A DNA stretch of 64,000 nt, from assembly GCF_013372105.1 (NCBI RefSeq), contig NZ_CP053825.1, positions 868,001 to 932,000 of the forward strand. The letters are read 5' to 3'. The notes under the pieces were generated by a model. The model saw only the letters and a list, made by a program, of their open reading frames with translations. It made no database searches and was not told the origin of the DNA. Positions within the stretch are counted from its first letter, which is position 1. Every line of letters starts with the position of its first letter. Both the position numbers and the translations under genes were made by a program. Shown piece by piece: positions 7,811 to 16,451 of the stretch. The DNA is from Campylobacter armoricus (lineage in GTDB: Bacteria > Campylobacterota > Campylobacteria > Campylobacterales > Campylobacteraceae).

Positions 7811-10033
7811 TTATAAGTAGTTTAATAAACTAATTTGAGAAATTTTAGAAGTAGCCGAAAGCATAGCTTGATAAGAAACCATAGTTTGCATAAATTGCAA
7901 ATAAGTTTGTCCATAATCAGCATCAGTTACACCACTTTTAATAGTTGCCACATTGATATTTAAAAAAGTCATTCTTTTGTTTGTTTCTTCTATAGTATTA
8001 GTATATGAACCTATAGTTGTATGCATTTTTCTAACATGATCTTGTAAATGGTCTATTCTTTCTAAAGCACCTTGCAAGCCAGTATTTCTAGGATCTTTTC
8101 CTTCTGAATCTGCTCTCATATTGCCATTTAAAACTGCATCTATCATATCATCTAAATCTTTAATCAAATCAATATTTGGATCATCTATAACCAACGAATT
8201 ATTCGCACTAAATGCAAAATTTGATCCACTACTTACTTCTCCAGATGGTGGAAAAGCACGATTTGAATTAGCATCTTTTAAAGTAAGACCTATGTTAGTA
8301 TTTGTTGAAAATTTATCAGTGATGCTTATACGACCTTTATAATCCATACCAACTTCAACAAAATCTTTAGAATCACTTATATTTTGTTGAATGGTTTGAA
8401 AATCATTATTATTAATTGTTCCATTTGCATTTGCATTTATATTTGCAGTTGGTACTTTATCACTTGCAAACATACCTATAATATCATTTAATTGCCCATA
8501 AGTAATATCCTCTGGTTTTGTCTGCATACCCACTGAAGTGCCAGTTGCTTCATTGTATTGAGAGTGAGTGATAGGAAAACTTATAGTTTTAGTAGGATCA
8601 TTTGGATCTTGATAGCTGACTTTTGAATTTTCTAAATCAATCTCAACTTTATACTTTTGACCACTTTTGGAAGTGATATCCATCTCTAACTTTTGGTTTT
8701 TCATATCTCCATTAGCATTAGCTATAACTTCACTTAATTTTGTACTTTCTGTAGCATACTCACTAGTTCCTCTAATAATTTGAGAAACATTACCAAACAC
8801 GGTATTTCCATCTTTTTCAAAAGGCACATCAAAGTCAGCCCCATTAGTTTTATTACCATTAATATTACTTTTTATAAAATCAGTTTTATAAATATCAACA
8901 GTGAAATTTTTTCCACCAACTGTAATGGTAACAGGGCTTCTAGCATTGTTTAAATCTCCATTATGCGATGCTTGCATAATACGATCAGTCACATCTTTCA
9001 TAGTGATGCCTTCTTGTTTAGCAGCTTCACTTAATTCTTTGATTTGTTGCTCATCTTTCATCTGTGGAGTCATAGCAATTGCATGAAAATCCAAAGAACT
9101 ATTACCTTCTTTTAAATTTTTAATTTCTATTTGTCCACTATCATTCATAGTAACTTCAACTACTTTATTAGCATCTGTATTTCCATATAATTTACCTATA
9201 TTTTCCAATACATCGCCTATTTTATCATCAGCTCCTACACTAATAGTCGCTTTAAAACTAGTTCCATCTGGCCTAACACCTTGAATATACATAGAAGAAT
9301 TTGGGAAGGGAAGTTTATCATCATATGTATCACCAAAATGCTCATCTGGTTTCAATCCTCCACCATCAACATAATTTTGCCCTATTAAGTGCGAGAATTT
9401 AGACTCTTCGGTTAAGTATTCTTTTTTATCTGGATAACGAGCATCGACAAAAGATACATTGGTAGAGATAAGTTTATTTTCATTAGAATCAGGCTTAAAA
9501 AATAAATCCCAACCAGGTATATTATAAGGAATTTGAGTACCAGCCCCACTAACAACAAAAATATTATCTTTGTTGCCATTATAATTACCATATTTATCAA
9601 AGGGTTTTGTAGCTGTATTAGATCCTGCAAATAAATATTGCCCATTGATACTAGTGTTAGCAATATTCACTATAGAATCCCTTATAAGCTTAAGCTCTTT
9701 TGCAATAGCTTCTCTTGAAGTTTGAGAATTTCCATCACTAGCTGCTTTTGTTAAAAGAACTTTAAATTCTTCTAAAAGCTCTGTAATATTTTTTAAAGCT
9801 GTATCTGTATTTTTTGCCATTTCTTGTGCTGCTTGTGTGCCTTGAATAATCTGACCTATATTTGCCATCTCATATTCTAATCTTGAACCATTGATATAAA
9901 TATTTGCATTTTCCCAAGAATGCTGAATAAGCTGACCTGTTTGTAATTGCAAATTATACTTATTGAGTAAAGATTGTCCATCAGTATAATTTTGGATTGA
10001 TGTGTAAAAGGTGTATTGATTGCTAATTCTCAT
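7811..10033 (-). CDS. flgL: flagellar hook-associated protein 3 (HAP3)
   Basis: A 740-residue hook-filament junction protein. The N-terminus MRISNQYTFYTSIQNY and C-terminus (QTYLQFMQTMVSYQAMLSAT) are the conserved flagellin-like coiled-coil ends. The long central part is the surface-exposed variable region that makes Campylobacter FlgL much longer than the enterobacterial form. The start at 10033 follows GGAG with 7-base spacing; ten further in-frame codons upstream exist but lack support. A sigma-54 type promoter lies upstream, consistent with middle-class flagellar regulation through FlgR/RpoN (established in C. jejuni). Confidence 0.93.
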   Translation of the reverse strand: MRISNQYTFYTSIQNYTDGQSLLNKYNLQLQTGQLIQHSWENANIYINGSRLEYEMANIGQIIQGTQAAQEMAKNTDTALKNITELLEEFKVLLTKAASDGNSQTSREAIAKELKLIRDSIVNIANTSINGQYLFAGSNTATKPFDKYGNYNGNKDNIFVVSGAGTQIPYNIPGWDLFFKPDSNENKLISTNVSFVDARYPDKKEYLTEESKFSHLIGQNYVDGGGLKPDEHFGDTYDDKLPFPNSSMYIQGVRPDGTSFKATISVGADDKIGDVLENIGKLYGNTDANKVVEVTMNDSGQIEIKNLKEGNSSLDFHAIAMTPQMKDEQQIKELSEAAKQEGITMKDVTDRIMQASHNGDLNNARSPVTITVGGKNFTVDIYKTDFIKSNINGNKTNGADFDVPFEKDGNTVFGNVSQIIRGTSEYATESTKLSEVIANANGDMKNQKLEMDITSKSGQKYKVEIDLENSKVSYQDPNDPTKTISFPITHSQYNEATGTSVGMQTKPEDITYGQLNDIIGMFASDKVPTANINANANGTINNNDFQTIQQNISDSKDFVEVGMDYKGRISITDKFSTNTNIGLTLKDANSNRAFPPSGEVSSGSNFAFSANNSLVIDDPNIDLIKDLDDMIDAVLNGNMRADSEGKDPRNTGLQGALERIDHLQDHVRKMHTTIGSYTNTIEETNKRMTFLNINVATIKSGVTDADYGQTYLQFMQTMVSYQAMLSATSKISQISLLNYL

Positions 10034-10066
10034 TGTTTTGCTCCGCAAATAATTTTTTAACATTAT

Positions 10067-10086
10067 ATAAGCAAAAAAAGTTCCAA
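10067..10086 (-). promoter_or_regulatory. sigma-54 (RpoN) -24/-12 promoter for flgL
   Basis: On the minus strand TTGGAAC-N5-TTGCTTA, with GG (10084-10083) and GC (10072-10071) separated by exactly 10 bases. This is an almost perfect match to the RpoN consensus. Predicted transcription start is near 10059, giving a leader of about 26 bases before the flgL ATG. Confidence 0.85.
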
Positions 10087-10143
10087 AATTTTAAAAATAT
10101 TTTAATTTTTTAAATGTTTTATATTGTTTTAATTTTTTTATAG

Positions 10144-10149
10144 TATAAT
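10144..10149 (+). promoter_or_regulatory. candidate -10 box for tRNA-Leu
   Basis: TATAAT about 27 bases before the mature 5' end of the tRNA, preceded by a strongly T-rich stretch as is usual for Campylobacter promoters. Motif-based only. Confidence 0.55.
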
Positions 10150-10175
10150 TTTATCTCATTAATTTAAACTTAAAA

Positions 10176-10262
10176 GCCCGAGTGGTGAAACTGGTAGACG
10201 CGCTAGACTCAAAATCTAGTAAGGGCAACCTTGTGTCGGTTCGAGTCCGACCTCGGGCACCA
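10176..10262 (+). tRNA. tRNA-Leu (anticodon CAA)
   Basis: A class II tRNA of 87 bases including an encoded CCA. The acceptor stem GCCCGAG/CTCGGGC is perfect. The anticodon arm CTAGA-CTCAAAA-TCTAG gives anticodon CAA, reading UUG. There is a variable arm (about TAAGGGCAACCTTG), and the T-loop GGTTCGAGTCC is canonical. It sits at the left edge of the accessory block; no copy of its 3' end was seen at the far side. Confidence 0.97.
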
Positions 10263-10344
10263 TTTGTTTTAGTTTTGAACTTATACTAACCAAAATATAC
10301 CATTTATAAAACACAAAAAATTAAATTTCTACAATATTATGATG

Positions 10345-10353
10345 TGTTATAAT
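10345..10353 (+). promoter_or_regulatory. extended -10 promoter (TGTTATAAT)
   Basis: An extended -10 element TGTTATAAT lies inside the first few codons of the longest reading of the large accessory gene. This argues that translation begins downstream, at the ATG at 10426. The predicted transcript start is near 10360. Confidence 0.5.
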
Positions 10354-10425
10354 AGTTCCTTCATTGTTTCTTTTTATTTTCAAAATCAATTACGCACAAA
10401 TAATGAAAATTTCTATAAAAGGTTT

Positions 10426-13188
10426 ATGTTGAATTACACATTGACAAAAAAAGATAAAATATTTTATTATGAATTAAATTTAAAAAATCAAAACTTTTTT
10501 GATACTTTTTTAAAAATAATGAAAAATAGTATTTTTAAAGTAGAAAAAATTCAAGAAAATGATTTTATTGCAAGCGGAGGTAAATTTACTTGGATTTATG
10601 AAAATGGTAAAAATATCATAATGACAGAATCTGTCTTTGAGATCATTGCAAATTTTATTCTAGATGATTTTTTTAATCTTTACCACCAAACTCAAACAGA
10701 TAATGAAACAATAAATGAAACCAAAGATACAACCGAAGAAAACGACACACCTAAGACGCAAGATTTTATAGACCAATTTAGTTATTTTAATATGCCTCAA
10801 ACTTTAAATGCAAAATCTCTAAAAATCAACATACAAGATATGTTTGAATTTGTAAAACAAATGAATGCTATGAGAAATTATTATGAAGATGAATTTGAAC
10901 AAAGTGGTAAAATGGATTCAGAGCAAAAAGTTTTAAAAAATTATCAAGAAAAAATTATACAAAAAGCCTTAAGAGATGTCTTAGATATAACTCAAGAAGA
11001 ATTTGAAAAACTCTCTTTAAGTGATACAAAAAAAGTACAAGATTATATCGATGATGCTTTAGAGATTGAACTTTTAAAATATGCTGATATGTTTATCAAT
11101 CATAAATTAGATAATGATATTTTCATATGTATAATGAAACCTTTACTTGAAGAAGAAACAAAAAATCAAATAGGTTTTATACAATCTAAATCTTTTAACA
11201 ATATCCATTCTAAAGAATATTTTTTTAATTTAATAAAAGCTGGTGCAACAGTGACATTCAAGCAAGCTCAAAAAAGTATGACAATGCAAAATTTTTATTA
11301 TTCTTTGCAAGCACAGCTTTGCGAAATTTATAACCAAAATAATCAAAATTACAAATTAGAAGACGAAGAAATAAATAAATTTATAGAATCTTTACCTAAC
11401 TATATAATTTTTAACAAAATAAACACAGCTTTGCAAATATCTCAAGCAACACAAGGAAAAGAGCGTATCAACCAACTTGATGATATTGAATGTTTATATG
11501 ATGAGTGGCAAAAAGAAGAATGTATAGAACTTTTTATGTTAGATTATACCTATAGTCCTCCAAAACTTTTAGCTTATGAAAGAATTGATGCAAATTTAAG
11601 CGATGAAGAGATAAAAAATAAAGAACAAGAACTCATAACAGCAAAAAAATTTAATTTTAATGCCATAAAAGCTTACAAAATTAAAAAAAGAAATGATTTT
11701 TCTAAACAGATCTTAGAAGAAGAGTTAGCTCCTTCACAAAAACACGAATATACTATAAATTTAAATTCTATTGAAGAAAAATACATAAAAGAAATTTTAA
11801 ATTTAGATGAAAATATAAATATTACAAATTTTCACATAAATACTATCAATTCTTTATTTAATAAAATTATCCAAAAACTTTGTGGTAATTTTTTAGCATT
11901 AGATGATGTTTTAGAACAAAGTAAAATACACGATTTAATTCACAATGATTTTATCGAAATTTTAATGCAAAAAAGTGTTAGTAAAAAAACTTTGAAAAAT
12001 ATAAATATTTGTGTTTTTGAATCTATTTTTAGCACCAAAGAATACGATTTTTATTATAATTTAGAAAATGAGCAAAAACAAAATTTTGCCTTAAAAATAG
12101 ATCAAAATCTTTTCAAAACTTTATTAAAATGTGGAGTAAGTATCACTCAAAAACACCTAAAAAAGCTACAAACCCTGAAAGAATTTTATACCTTAATGCA
12201 TAAATTAAATCTTGAAAATTTTAATCAAAATTTAAATTATTACGAAAATCAAATATACTACACAAAAGACCATATAAAAATTCAATTAAATAATTTAAAT
12301 AAAATCACAAATTTTCAAGAATTTTTAAACAAAAATACAAATTTTATAGCTTTAAATCAAATTTTAGATATTTTAAGTCAAATAAAAGATTTATCTTCGT
12401 ATGAAAAAGAAGAATTTTTACAAAATTATGATTTTAAAGATTGGCAGTATGCTGATGGTGAAATTTTTGTATATGATAGACAATACATTAATGAAAACTC
12501 CATAGGTTTTTTAAAAACAAATAAAGAATTTCAAGAACCAAAAATACGCTTACTAGGTTTTACACAAATTAAACCAAACAATAGCATAAAAAGCCAAGCA
12601 GAAGAAATATTTGATTATTTAATGTTAGGAGAATTTCTTTTTGATTTAGATAATATATTAAATTTCTTAAATATCGTTAAACACAAAGAATATTGCGATG
12701 CCTTAAAAGCTAAGATAACCCATGGATTAACCTACAGACGAATGATAGATTTAAAAGAGTTGGCAAATTATCTAAAAACAGAAAAAATTAAAAATATTAT
12801 ATTTATCCAAAATGACGATGAGTGCTTTAACTCCTTAAGCAAAGCTTTGAAAATATTAAATTTAAAAGCAAATTTTGATTTTAAATTAGATTTAGATAAT
12901 AATTTGCAAATTTTTATACTAGAAAACGAAGAGAATAAAAATTTAAAATCAGCTATTATGTTTGGTGATACCACAGAGGAAGAATATATTTTAGATTTTA
13001 TAGAAAAAGAGCAGTTTAATCAAAACTCTCTTCCTTTACTTTTTGATTTAAATTTTAGACAAGATGGCAATGGAGGAATGGCTTTAAATTCTATTTTTTA
13101 TCAAGGTTGTTGCTATTTAGAAGACAACCATACTAAAGTTTATAAATACATAGGTAGTTTTGATTTTTTCAATGTAATTGTTTTTTAA
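10426..13188 (+). CDS. large accessory protein, unrecognised family (probable N-terminal part of a frameshifted gene)
   Basis: A 920-residue Asn/Lys/Glu-rich, mostly helical protein with no signal peptide, no clear membrane segment and no nucleotide-binding motif that I recognise. The frame also permits an ATG at 10339, but that copy overlaps a TGTTATAAT promoter; the ATG at 10426 has AAAAGG just upstream, although the spacing is short (3 bases). The ORF ends at a TAA created at a T6 tract (13181-13186). The next frame is open right across this point and continues to 14171, so this ORF and the following one probably form a single gene of about 1,250 codons. First gene of the accessory block. 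Confidence 0.7.
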   Translation: MLNYTLTKKDKIFYYELNLKNQNFFDTFLKIMKNSIFKVEKIQENDFIASGGKFTWIYENGKNIIMTESVFEIIANFILDDFFNLYHQTQTDNETINETKDTTEENDTPKTQDFIDQFSYFNMPQTLNAKSLKINIQDMFEFVKQMNAMRNYYEDEFEQSGKMDSEQKVLKNYQEKIIQKALRDVLDITQEEFEKLSLSDTKKVQDYIDDALEIELLKYADMFINHKLDNDIFICIMKPLLEEETKNQIGFIQSKSFNNIHSKEYFFNLIKAGATVTFKQAQKSMTMQNFYYSLQAQLCEIYNQNNQNYKLEDEEINKFIESLPNYIIFNKINTALQISQATQGKERINQLDDIECLYDEWQKEECIELFMLDYTYSPPKLLAYERIDANLSDEEIKNKEQELITAKKFNFNAIKAYKIKKRNDFSKQILEEELAPSQKHEYTINLNSIEEKYIKEILNLDENINITNFHINTINSLFNKIIQKLCGNFLALDDVLEQSKIHDLIHNDFIEILMQKSVSKKTLKNINICVFESIFSTKEYDFYYNLENEQKQNFALKIDQNLFKTLLKCGVSITQKHLKKLQTLKEFYTLMHKLNLENFNQNLNYYENQIYYTKDHIKIQLNNLNKITNFQEFLNKNTNFIALNQILDILSQIKDLSSYEKEEFLQNYDFKDWQYADGEIFVYDRQYINENSIGFLKTNKEFQEPKIRLLGFTQIKPNNSIKSQAEEIFDYLMLGEFLFDLDNILNFLNIVKHKEYCDALKAKITHGLTYRRMIDLKELANYLKTEKIKNIIFIQNDDECFNSLSKALKILNLKANFDFKLDLDNNLQIFILENEENKNLKSAIMFGDTTEEEYILDFIEKEQFNQNSLPLLFDLNFRQDGNGGMALNSIFYQGCCYLEDNHTKVYKYIGSFDFFNVIVF

Positions 13189-14171
13189 AATATTTTAAAA
13201 ATAATTTAAAAAAGATCATTATAGCCTATATAGATAGAAGCGAAGAAGAGGATTTTAACATTGATGAAAATATAGAATTTAAATCCAATTTTGATAAAAA
13301 TTTCTTTGACTATGTTTATTCTTGTAAAAATTCTTACAATAATCTTTTTATATGTGAAAAAAACAATATACTTTATATTATGTTTTGTATAGATATGTAT
13401 CAATCAAATTTAGAAGATAATTTTACATGCATGAGCTCTTTTATAAATAAACATTTTCCACTAAGTGTAAAGGAAGTTAAATTTTACTCACAAAGTCCTT
13501 ATGAAAAATTTGGGCTAGAAACATTTTATATACAAGAACAAATACAACTAGAAAAATTACAAAACATTAAACAAACAAATGAAAATTTTATTTCATTGCA
13601 AAGCATCAAAATGGCTAAAGAATTTTATGATACATTAAAACCTTTTAATAGTTTAAATGCTCTAAAAATTTATAATGAATTTAAAAAAATTTGCCTAACA
13701 CCAGTGAAATTTTTAGAAAATACAGATAAAGATTGTGTAGATTTTTTTATAGATATTGATATTTCATACAATAGACCATTTATAGATGAATATTATATTT
13801 GTTTCAAATTTGAGAAAGATTTTTACACTTTTTTAGAAGATGAAAATCTAAGCAGATGGGTTTTAACGATAACTTTTAGTTTATCATATGATGAGTATCT
13901 TGAGCAAAATAAATCCTACTCAAGCAATGATAACAATGGAGAATTTATTAAATATGCAAATTTAAAAGAAGTCGATGATGTGGAAGATCTAGAAATCAAC
14001 TATAAAGAGCAACAAATAAGATGTGAAAAAATCTTTGACTTTATAGAAACAAATCCAGTCTTTAAGAAATTTTTCAATAAAAACAATCCTAGGAATTTTA
14101 AATTACGATTTGCTACTTATGCTGAACAAATTGATGAAATAGTTTGGATTAATAGCACTTGGATTAAATAA
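13189..14171 (+). pseudogene. C-terminal part of the large accessory protein, out of frame
   Basis: This frame is open from 13164 to 14171 with coding-like composition, but has no ATG, GTG or TTG before 13380. About 60 codons of plausible protein (for example IIAYIDRSEEEDF) therefore precede the first usable start. One extra T in the T6 tract at 13181-13186 would join it seamlessly to the upstream 920-residue ORF. If translated alone from the ATG at 13380 it would give 263 residues, ending EQIDEIVWINSTWIK. I see no recognisable domain. It may be a frameshifted gene, a phase-variable or assembly-error homopolymer, or less likely a -1 recoding site. Confidence 0.6.
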
Positions 14172-14210
14172 AGAAAAGAAAATTAAAAACCAAAATCACA
14201 AGGAAAAATT

Positions 14211-14504
14211 ATGGATTTTAATACCGATATTTTAGAAAGCTTAGATGATTTCAAAGCATTTTTAGACACAAAACCTAGTAAAGAACTCCTAGAAGCAGTA
14301 AAAAATCATATAGATGATTTTATGGAAGGTGCATATAATAATTTAGATCCAGAAAACTACGAAGTTGCTTTTGAAGAAGATACTGGCATACCTTATGATG
14401 AAGTAAGTGAAGATGAATTTATGGATTGGTTTATTAAAAATGTGCTTTATCATGATGATTTAAGTGAGATTTATAAAATACTAAAATCACTTGTTAAAGA
14501 TTAA
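14211..14504 (+). CDS. small acidic hypothetical protein
   Basis: A 97-residue, strongly acidic protein with predicted helical stretches and no cysteines, membrane segment or signal peptide. The ATG follows ACAAGGAAAAATT, a good ribosome-binding site. It sits 39 bases after the large accessory gene and 28 bases before the first ankyrin gene, so all are probably cotranscribed. I do not recognise the family. Small acidic proteins downstream of a large protein are sometimes immunity or antitoxin partners, but nothing in the sequence proves that here. Confidence 0.7.
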   Translation: MDFNTDILESLDDFKAFLDTKPSKELLEAVKNHIDDFMEGAYNNLDPENYEVAFEEDTGIPYDEVSEDEFMDWFIKNVLYHDDLSEIYKILKSLVKD

Positions 14505-14532
14505 AACTCATTTTACAAAGAAAGGAAAAACA

Positions 14533-15411
14533 ATGAAAACATTAGAAGAAATATTATCTTTGGAAGAAGATGTAGATAAATATGTAAAAAACTTATGTTT
14601 AGAATTTTATGATCTTGTAGAGGCTAACAAACTTGAAGAAGTTAAAGAATTTTTAAAAGATTATCCTGTGCCTGAAATATTTTTTGAAAAATGCTATACA
14701 CCTTATTGGGATAGTGAAAACAAAAGAGCTATTATCGATCCTGTTATCGCTTTAGCTTGTGCAGGAATTGCTTATGATAAAAGTAAAAGTTTTGAAATGA
14801 TGGAGTATTTTGAAAATTTAGGACTTAAAGCCAATGAAGTGTGCTTTGGATACAATGCACTTAGTAGGTATATTGATAGAGATGGAAAAAATAAAGAAGT
14901 AATAGAGTATTTTTTTAAAAAAGGATGCACATTTGAAACTTATAATGAAGAAAGCGGCAGCACTCCTTTACATGAATGGATATTATGCGGCGAAGAAGTG
15001 AAGTATTTAGAAGAAGCTTTAAAACTAGGAGCAAATCCTAATATGAGAGCCATTAAAACAGAAAGTGAATTTAGCTTTACTAATGCAGGAGAAACCCTTT
15101 TGCATAGAGCTGCAGAATCTGATGAGAAACCTATAGGAGCTTGTGTGGAAGTGCTAATCAAATATGGAGCTGATGTAAATGTGGCTAATTGTTGTATAAG
15201 TGATATTGAAAATGGAAAAATTGAATATTATGATCCTGCTACTCCATTGGATAGAGCTAATACTTACGATATAAATAAAAACATAAAAATCTTAAAAAAA
15301 GCAGGAGCTAAGACTTGGGAGGAATTGGTTGAAGAATACAATATCGATACAAGCTTAGAAGAACCAGAACAAATTAAAATGTATGAAGAAAGAAGAAAGG
15401 ATAAAAACTAA
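14533..15411 (+). CDS. ankyrin-repeat protein (paralogue 1)
   Basis: A 292-residue cytosolic-looking protein. The C-terminal half holds ankyrin-type repeats: GSTPLHEWILCGE..., ETLLHRAAES followed by LIKYGADVNVAN, and ATPLDRA...LKKAGAKTWEEL. The N-terminal half (FYDLVEANKLEEVKEFLKDYP) is repeat-like and matches the start of the next gene (FDFISNNDLENVKNLLKDYP). The start at 14533 follows AAAGGAAAAACA; a longer in-frame reading from 14491 overlaps the previous gene and is less likely. Ankyrin repeats bind other proteins; the target is unknown. Confidence 0.82.
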   Translation: MKTLEEILSLEEDVDKYVKNLCLEFYDLVEANKLEEVKEFLKDYPVPEIFFEKCYTPYWDSENKRAIIDPVIALACAGIAYDKSKSFEMMEYFENLGLKANEVCFGYNALSRYIDRDGKNKEVIEYFFKKGCTFETYNEESGSTPLHEWILCGEEVKYLEEALKLGANPNMRAIKTESEFSFTNAGETLLHRAAESDEKPIGACVEVLIKYGADVNVANCCISDIENGKIEYYDPATPLDRANTYDINKNIKILKKAGAKTWEELVEEYNIDTSLEEPEQIKMYEERRKDKN

Positions 15412-15421
15412 AGGAAAAACA

Positions 15422-16390
15422 ATGAAAAAACTAGAAGATATCAAAGCTATGAGTTTTGAAGAAAAAATGCAAATTCAAAAACAATTATTTGATTTTATTA
15501 GTAATAATGACTTAGAAAATGTTAAAAATCTTTTAAAAGATTATCCCATAAAAGAAAGCTTTTATGAGGCACATTTTAAAAACCAAAACAGCAAGGATGA
15601 TTTATCTTTGTTTGATCCTTGCACAACTATAGTAAGAGCTGCATTTACTTGTGGAAATTATGATAATGATTTTTCTATTTTAGATTATTTATTTGATGAG
15701 TATGGTTTAAGTTTAAAAGATCCTAAATACAATCTTCGCTTTGTAGATATGAAATATATCAAAGAAGCTAATGAAAAATACATCTTAATGAAAGAAGTAG
15801 AAGAAAACAGTATTATTTATCAAAATGCCCTAATCTACGCATATATACTCAATGCTAAAAACACAAATTCTCAAATCATACAGTATCTAGTAAATCGTGG
15901 AGCTAAATTTGAAGTGCATGATGAGGGATATTCCGGTAGGACTCCTATGCATTTTTGGGCTAGACAAAATAATTATGAATTATTAGAACTAGCTATTAAA
16001 GGAGGAGCTAATGTAGATATGCAAACTTTTAGCAAATTAAGAAAATGTAACAATGAAACTCTTTTATTTGAAGCTGTAAAAGAAGCAGAAACTTATAGGG
16101 TTACACAGCTTTTAATCGAACTTGGAGCTAATGTGAATTTTGCTACCCCAGATACTCCTTTAGATATCGCAAAAGGATCTAGAAATAAAAAGCTTTTAAA
16201 AGATGCAGGAGCAATGACTTCAGAGCAAATCATAAAAAAATTTAATTTACCAGCATATGATTCTTCTCATTGTGAAATTGATGGAAAAACTGACTTTGAT
16301 TTATTAGGTAAATATCATGATGAATACTCCAAGTTTTTAAACGATGCTATAAAAAAGCCAAGGAGAATGGAGAAAAAAAGATGTAAATAA
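15422..16390 (+). CDS. ankyrin-repeat protein (paralogue 2; probable N-terminal part of a frameshifted gene)
   Basis: A 322-residue tandem paralogue of the preceding gene, with the same leader AAAGGAAAAACAATGAAAA. Ankyrin repeats are visible in RTPMHFWARQNNYELLELAI followed by KGGANVDMQ, ETLLFEAVKEAETYRVTQLL followed by IELGANVNFA, and TPLDIAKGS...LLKDAGAM. It ends MEKKRCK-stop immediately after an A7 tract (16373-16379). Removing one A from that tract (or from A6 at 16351-16356) fuses it in frame with the following 624-residue ORF, giving about 967 residues. Probably one broken gene. Confidence 0.72.
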   Translation: MKKLEDIKAMSFEEKMQIQKQLFDFISNNDLENVKNLLKDYPIKESFYEAHFKNQNSKDDLSLFDPCTTIVRAAFTCGNYDNDFSILDYLFDEYGLSLKDPKYNLRFVDMKYIKEANEKYILMKEVEENSIIYQNALIYAYILNAKNTNSQIIQYLVNRGAKFEVHDEGYSGRTPMHFWARQNNYELLELAIKGGANVDMQTFSKLRKCNNETLLFEAVKEAETYRVTQLLIELGANVNFATPDTPLDIAKGSRNKKLLKDAGAMTSEQIIKKFNLPAYDSSHCEIDGKTDFDLLGKYHDEYSKFLNDAIKKPRRMEKKRCK

Positions 16391-16451
16391 AGTTTCAACA
16401 CAAGAAACTACAATAATTTTAGGAAAAACTCCTAAAGAGCTTATAGATGCT

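Noticed and set aside
10339-10425. Longer N-terminus of the large accessory protein (MMCYNSS...)
   Set aside because: Those codons overlap an extended -10 promoter TGTTATAAT, and no ribosome-binding site precedes 10339.
13164-13200. Programmed -1 ribosomal frameshifting at the T6 tract
   Set aside because: The slip would need a stop codon in the A site and no stimulatory hairpin is evident; a plain homopolymer indel explains it more simply. Kept as a minor alternative.
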